This document shows, one piece after another, positions 5,375 through 9,225 of a stretch of 9,225 nt of DNA (position 1 is its first letter; every line of letters begins with the position of its first letter). Location of the stretch: contig CAKSHT010000090.1 of NCBI GenBank assembly GCA_934457235.1, forward strand, positions 1 to 9,225, given 5' to 3'. Source of the DNA: an uncultured Oscillospiraceae bacterium. GTDB lineage: Bacteria > Bacillota > Clostridia > Oscillospirales > Ruminococcaceae. The position numbers and the translations under genes were made by a program. The notes under the pieces are model-generated. The model was not told the origin of the DNA and ran no database searches. It saw only the letters and a list, made by a program, of their open reading frames with translations.

Positions 5375-7669
5375 TTACTTCTTTCCGAACAGTTTTGCGA
5401 AAAATCCCTTTTTGGGCTTTTCGGCGGGCTGGTCCTCCAGTATGGAGGTGTATTCCTCGCGCTCCGGCTGTTTCTTAGGCTTCTCCTCCGGCTCGTCCGA
5501 GAATATGTTCATGAGGATAGGTTTGCGCTTGAACTCCTCGCCGGTGTCGTTCAGCAGGTAGGTGTAGGTGCGGCTCGGCATAAGCGGCTTGTAATCCTCC
5601 AGGGAGCTGCATTCCATCAGCTCCGCGAGCTTCTCCGCCATGCGCTCCGGCAGGCTCTCCGCCGCGCCGTTGTAGTACTCCTCGCAGGCGATGTTATATT
5701 CCTCCGCCGGATCGCGCCCCGCTATCTGAGTGAGGTGGATACCCTCCCGGAGGTACGCGGTGTAATCCAGGTAATCGCACCAGAATTCGTTCAGCAATGC
5801 CGCCAGAACAACATTCTGCTTTGCCTGAAGCGCGTCCTTTCCGAAGCGCTCCTCCGCCTGCGCGCAAAGCTCCGGCGCGTGCTTCTGCCAGAGGTCGCTG
5901 TCGTAGGTTCCCTCCAGCAATGCGGTGCGCTTTCCGAACGTCATTGCACGGTGCTTCTCGCCTATCATGGTATATTTCATGAGGTTCACGCGCTCGTCAA
6001 AGGTATCGCCCTCCGAGATGCGCTGTACACGCTCCGCTTCCTTTATCAGGGACTTATCCTCTATCGCGCCGCTCATCGGCTGCGCAGGATAATGCCGGCC
6101 TGCAAGCGAGCGCAGGTCGTTGCGGGTCATAATCTCATCGTCAAGCGCAGCGAAAAAACGGCTCTCACCGATGTCGCCCTGGCGTCCCGCGCGGCCGCGG
6201 AGCTGCTGAGTTATGCGGGAGCTTTCGCGCATTGCGGTCGCCAGCACAAGCAGTCCTCCGGCGGCTTCGACCTCGGTCTTTGCGTGACTGTCCGCGCCGC
6301 CGAGCTTTATATCTACGCCGCGCCCCGCCATGTTAGTGGATATCGTCACCGCGCCAGGCTCTCCGGCACGGGAGATTATTTCGGCTTCCGCTTCGTCATT
6401 CTTCGCGTTGAGCACCGCGCAGGAAATCCCGGTCTTCTCAAGCTCCGCCGCCAGGATTTCGGATTCGCTTATGCTCTCCGTGCCGACAAGCACCGGGCGC
6501 TTTATCGCGTGTGCTTCCTTTATCGCGGAAACTACTGCACGACGCTTTTCGTCCGCGTTGTAGTACATCTCAAGCGGGTGGTCGGTGCGCTGACACGGCA
6601 GTCTTGTCGGAATGACGACGGTAGGCAATCCGTATATCGTATCGAACTCCTCCCTGGACTGCTCAGCGGTGCCGGTCATTCCGGCGAGCTTCGGGAACAG
6701 CCGCAGGAAATACTGTAACGCGATGTTGCCCATGATCCGTCCGCGGGAGGTTATCTTCAGCCCGTGCTTCGCTTCGACCGCCGCCTGGAGGTCGCCGGGG
6801 AATACGCGTCCCGGAGCGGCTCTGCCGGTGAATTCGTCCACCAGGAGTATGCTTTTGTCCTTGACTATGTAGTCCTTGTCCTCTGTAAGCATTACACGCG
6901 CCTTTATGCAGGCGCATATCTTCGCGAGAAGTCCGGTGCTTTCCTCGCTGTAGATGTCACAGTCAAATATCTCCTCCGCCTTGTCCGCGCCGTCGTCGGT
7001 GAGATAGACATTGCGGCTGTCCTCGTCGATGCCGTAATCGTCCTCAGTGAAACCGCTGACCTTTTCATAGACAGCAGCAGTAGAGCCGTCGTCCTGAGCT
7101 TCGATATCCCCGGCGATCACCAGCGGTATACGCGCTTCGTCTATCATAATGCTGTCAGCTTCGTCCACGATGGCGAAGTTCAGCTTATCCGGGAACACCA
7201 TGTCCCCGGTGGAATAGCACACGAAATCCCGCAGATAATCGAACCCGGCTTCCTTGGCAGTGAGGTAAACCACTTGCCTGCCGTAAAGCTCCCGGCGCTG
7301 CTCCCTGGGAGTATCCGCAGTAACGCAGCCGATGGTAACGCCCATCTCGTCATAGACGGGCTTCGTCCACTCATAGTCGCGCTTCGCGAGATAATCGTTG
7401 AAAGTCAGTATCATCACCTGACCGCCGGAGAGCGCTTCGTGGCACGCCGCAAATACGGCGGAAAAGGTCTTGCCCTCTCCGGTCTGCATCTGGACCATAT
7501 TGTGTCCGGAAAGCGCGAGAGCCGCCCCGATCTGCTCCGCATAGGGAGTTATGCCAAGAGTTTTCTGCATGGCGCAGTATACGCGGGAAAATACCTCGTT
7601 CACGCCGTTTCCCTGCGCCCCGCCGGACTTTGCGAGCTGTTCTATCTCAGCGATATTCTTTGTATCCAA
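5375..7669 (-). CDS. SecA-family translocase ATPase, short accessory (SecA2-like) form
   Basis: A 764-residue SecA-family motor that would drive protein export through SecYEG using ATP. Core motifs are intact: Walker A MQTGEGKT (61-68), DEAD-type box VDEADSIMIDEA (168-179), a preprotein-binding region with DEDSRNVYLTDDG (215-227), MTGTAEQS (331-338), TNMAGRGVDIKLGG (445-458) and QLRGRAGRQGD (489-499). A helical wing/scaffold-like region runs to about 700. It is shorter than typical housekeeping SecA (roughly 800-900 residues). The N-terminus begins close to the Q-motif region, and there is no C-terminal CxC-type zinc motif. Instead residues about 724-764 are charged and Pro-rich, ending in GFFAKLFGKK. 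Some conserved sequence is changed, with TAMRES (478-483) where housekeeping SecA has TERHES. Start is TTG 7669. It could be the sole SecA of the organism, but an accessory paralog is more likely. Confidence 0.85.
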   Translation of the reverse strand: MDTKNIAEIEQLAKSGGAQGNGVNEVFSRVYCAMQKTLGITPYAEQIGAALALSGHNMVQMQTGEGKTFSAVFAACHEALSGGQVMILTFNDYLAKRDYEWTKPVYDEMGVTIGCVTADTPREQRRELYGRQVVYLTAKEAGFDYLRDFVCYSTGDMVFPDKLNFAIVDEADSIMIDEARIPLVIAGDIEAQDDGSTAAVYEKVSGFTEDDYGIDEDSRNVYLTDDGADKAEEIFDCDIYSEESTGLLAKICACIKARVMLTEDKDYIVKDKSILLVDEFTGRAAPGRVFPGDLQAAVEAKHGLKITSRGRIMGNIALQYFLRLFPKLAGMTGTAEQSREEFDTIYGLPTVVIPTRLPCQRTDHPLEMYYNADEKRRAVVSAIKEAHAIKRPVLVGTESISESEILAAELEKTGISCAVLNAKNDEAEAEIISRAGEPGAVTISTNMAGRGVDIKLGGADSHAKTEVEAAGGLLVLATAMRESSRITQQLRGRAGRQGDIGESRFFAALDDEIMTRNDLRSLAGRHYPAQPMSGAIEDKSLIKEAERVQRISEGDTFDERVNLMKYTMIGEKHRAMTFGKRTALLEGTYDSDLWQKHAPELCAQAEERFGKDALQAKQNVVLAALLNEFWCDYLDYTAYLREGIHLTQIAGRDPAEEYNIACEEYYNGAAESLPERMAEKLAELMECSSLEDYKPLMPSRTYTYLLNDTGEEFKRKPILMNIFSDEPEEKPKKQPEREEYTSILEDQPAEKPKKGFFAKLFGKK

Positions 7670-7676
7670 AAGCGTT

Positions 7677-7682
7677 CTCCTT
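7677..7682 (-). promoter_or_regulatory. Ribosome binding site defining a TTG start for the SecA-like gene
   Basis: AAGGAG (7682-7677 on the minus strand) is a strong Shine-Dalgarno placed 7 nt before TTG 7669-7667. The next in-frame Met is residue 34, with no comparable site, and would remove conserved sequence. Little room exists upstream because the DHHW gene stops at 7691. A T7 run lies immediately before the site. Confidence 0.8.
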
Positions 7683-7690
7683 AAAAAAAT

Positions 7691-8902
7691 TTACTTAGTC
7701 AGCGCGATCTTCTTGATATTGAGGTCGGAGCTGAACGACACTACATTGAACATGAACATCGTCTGCTGATACTCGCTGAGGTCTATCAGATTGTTCAGGT
7801 CGGTGTTGATGTAGCGCATATCCACCATCGTTATCTTGTTGTAGTGCTTGGACAGGAACGGGACAAGGCTGTGCGCGTAGCTGTCCTTTATCAGCAGCAG
7901 GTTCTTGCCGTTATTGACGTCAGTTTCTATGGTCACGAGCGGCGAATTGCTGCCGGTGAAGCTGGAGTACTTGTCCTTCACGTCAAGGTAGCTGCGGATA
8001 TACAGGCTGTCGTACTCAGTTTCATTTCTTCCGTCAGAAACTGTCATTTTTATCTTCGGCTCCCCGGAGGCGAGCATGTAGTAATCTATGCTGTCCGGTG
8101 TGATGGAGTTATCCAGCGTCTTGGAATAAAGCGTTCCCCGGAAACTGCTGCTTGCGGTTTCGATGTTGAAGCTGTCCAGGCCATAGCTGCTGTAGCCCAG
8201 GGTCTTTGCAGCCGCACAGTACGCGTAGTACGCGCCCAGGCTGGTCCAGTGGTGGTCGGTGCGATAGAACACATAGTCGTTCTTGTGTCCGGAAAGGAAG
8301 CTCAGAGAATCGATCGTCGTGATTCCGTTCATCTTCTTGTAGCATTCGTCAATAAAGCTCTTTTCACTGAGGTAGCCCGCGTATGACGGTATCTCGCCGC
8401 TGAATATCTCCTGCGCGGTAGGCGCAAGCATAAGGCTCACCTGCATATCCGGGTGGGTCTCCGCGAATTTGTTCATGGCGTTGAGGGATTTCAGTACGTC
8501 GTCCTCGTTGTACTCCTTGAACACCTGTATCATCTGGTCGTCCAGGGTGTAGACACCGTTTATCTCCCTCTTTCCGGCAAGCTTTTCGATCTCGTTCTTG
8601 GTTCGCACCCAGTCCTCCCTGCCGACGAGATGGTCAGCGAAGTAGGTCTCGAAATCGTCCATCCAGCTGTCCTTGTCACGGACGGTGATATAATCCCATT
8701 TGATCGCGCCGACTACATCGCCGAGATCCTCCGCATTGTCCATCTTCGTATGGTCAACAAGGTCGGGGAACTCCGCAAGGGTGCGATTTTCGTTCTCGCT
8801 GCGCTCCTGCTTCGGGAGAACCGCGGTCACCGCCGGAACTGCCAGCGTCACCACTGTGAACAGCGCTATAGAGAGCTTCGCCGGGGTCATTCTGAATTTC
8901 AT
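7691..8902 (-). CDS. DHHW family protein (AlgX/AlgJ-like SGNH O-acetylation partner)
   Basis: A 403-residue extracytoplasmic protein. A short basic start is followed by a hydrophobic segment at about 9-29, most likely an uncleaved anchor or signal peptide. The conserved ENRTLAEFP (38-46), a helical FETYFADHLVGREDW (84-98) and the family-naming DHHW in YRTDHHWT (213-220) identify it. By analogy with AlgX/AlgJ, Asp216 and His218 would be catalytic, and Ser341 in IKDSYAHS (338-345) the nucleophile. Such proteins work with an MBOAT membrane protein to move acetyl groups onto a cell-surface or secreted glycan. The gene just upstream encodes exactly such an MBOAT, 17 nt away. AAAGGAG lies 8 nt before ATG 8902; Met5 is a less likely alternative. 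The acceptor glycan is unknown. Confidence 0.88.
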   Translation of the reverse strand: MKFRMTPAKLSIALFTVVTLAVPAVTAVLPKQERSENENRTLAEFPDLVDHTKMDNAEDLGDVVGAIKWDYITVRDKDSWMDDFETYFADHLVGREDWVRTKNEIEKLAGKREINGVYTLDDQMIQVFKEYNEDDVLKSLNAMNKFAETHPDMQVSLMLAPTAQEIFSGEIPSYAGYLSEKSFIDECYKKMNGITTIDSLSFLSGHKNDYVFYRTDHHWTSLGAYYAYCAAAKTLGYSSYGLDSFNIETASSSFRGTLYSKTLDNSITPDSIDYYMLASGEPKIKMTVSDGRNETEYDSLYIRSYLDVKDKYSSFTGSNSPLVTIETDVNNGKNLLLIKDSYAHSLVPFLSKHYNKITMVDMRYINTDLNNLIDLSEYQQTMFMFNVVSFSSDLNIKKIALTK

Positions 8903-8919
8903 ATGCTGTTCTCCTTTCG

Positions 8920-9225
8920 TCAGAAGTTAAAGTACAGGAACGGGTTGTAATTGGAGGTCGCGATATACGCCACGGAAGCCAGCATGACTACTGTATCCAC
9001 CACCGGGAAGCCGTACTGCGCCCACTCCGGAGCTTTCTTGCGGATATACGCTGTAATATTCTTGAGCACGTCGGAGCTGCCGAAAATGCATATCGCGAAG
9101 ATAAGTCCGTAGTTCACGATATAGTTGGTAGCCGCATCATCCATAAACACGCCGTTTCCGCCGAACATCGCTCCGATATACCGTCCTACATTTGCAAGAT
9201 CTTCAAATTCAAACAAAACCCATCC
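8920..9225 (-). CDS. MBOAT family O-acyltransferase, C-terminal part (AlgI-like)
   Basis: The reading frame is open to the window edge, giving 101 residues. The last codons toward the edge read Gly-Trp-Val-Leu, making GWVLFEFEDL, which is the conserved GWV-FF-R-x-E-x-L segment near the end of MBOAT proteins. The TTG at 9216 is therefore an internal Leu, not a start. Two hydrophobic segments follow (around NYIVNYGLIFAICIFG and FPVVDTVVMLASVAYIAT), and the protein ends NPFLYFNF, like the PFIYF-x-F end of AlgI relatives. The catalytic His lies upstream, outside the window. AlgI-type MBOATs pass acyl, usually acetyl, groups across the membrane. The following gene encodes a DHHW partner, which supports a glycan O-acetylation pair. 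Confidence 0.85.
   Translation of the reverse strand, partial: GWVLFEFEDLANVGRYIGAMFGGNGVFMDDAATNYIVNYGLIFAICIFGSSDVLKNITAYIRKKAPEWAQYGFPVVDTVVMLASVAYIATSNYNPFLYFNF

Noticed and set aside
5735..6718. Long open frame on the + strand (327 codons) opposite the SecA-like gene
   Set aside because: It lies wholly antisense to a gene with clear SecA motifs. Its translation is rich in Arg, Leu and His with no recognisable motif, typical of a mirror frame in GC-rich coding DNA.
6764..7684. Second long + strand open frame (306 codons) opposite the SecA-like gene
   Set aside because: Same reasoning: antisense to conserved SecA sequence including Walker A, with no recognisable domain in its translation.
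9214..9216. TTG 9216 as the start of a 98-residue protein
   Set aside because: The frame stays open upstream, and the codons before it (Gly-Trp-Val) belong to the conserved MBOAT segment GWVLFEFEDL, so the gene continues beyond the window.

Overview
The window looks like chromosomal DNA of a Gram-positive anaerobe of the class Clostridia, probably a Ruminococcus/Oscillospiraceae-type gut bacterium. This is inference from three things: near-consensus sigma-A promoters with AGGAGG-type ribosome binding sites, moderate-to-high GC with AT-rich intergenic stretches, and the gene families present (cytidylate kinase-like, DHHW/MBOAT pair, LCM-type methyltransferase). No rRNA, tRNA, CRISPR array, insertion sequence or phage gene was seen.

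Left part (1-1880). The 3' end of an unidentified + strand gene stops at 77. A strong hairpin terminator at 87-119 follows and also serves the convergent gene on the other side. Next comes a divergent pair: an LCM/TcmP-type SAM-dependent methyltransferase (941-135, minus) and a membrane-anchored alpha/beta hydrolase (1106-1846, plus). They share a 164-nt spacer with two back-to-back promoters, one of them a perfect TTGACA-17-TATAAT. A second two-way hairpin terminator (1855-1889) closes this block.

Right part (1903-9225, all minus strand). In transcription order: the C-terminus of an MBOAT O-acyltransferase, running off the window edge; a DHHW/AlgX-like O-acetylation partner; a short SecA paralog with a TTG start; mnmE (tRNA-U34 modification GTPase); a TrkA/KtrA-type NAD-binding potassium-transport regulator; a phosphoglycolate-phosphatase-like HAD hydrolase; and a cytidylate kinase-like protein that has its own promoter. 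The gaps between the first five are only 17, 21, 2 and 9 nt, so MBOAT-DHHW-secA-mnmE-trkA is probably one transcript. The HAD gene follows after 71 nt containing a hairpin, and the kinase gene after 162 nt.

Functionally the operon mixes cell-envelope work (membrane-coupled acetyl transfer and a SecA-type motor) with housekeeping (tRNA modification, potassium homeostasis, phosphometabolite clean-up). The most interesting item is the SecA paralog. Its ATPase core is intact, but it has no C-terminal zinc-binding motif, ends in a lysine-rich amphipathic tail, and is packed directly behind an O-acetyltransferase pair. That suggests a specialised SecA2-like export motor, though this is not proven.
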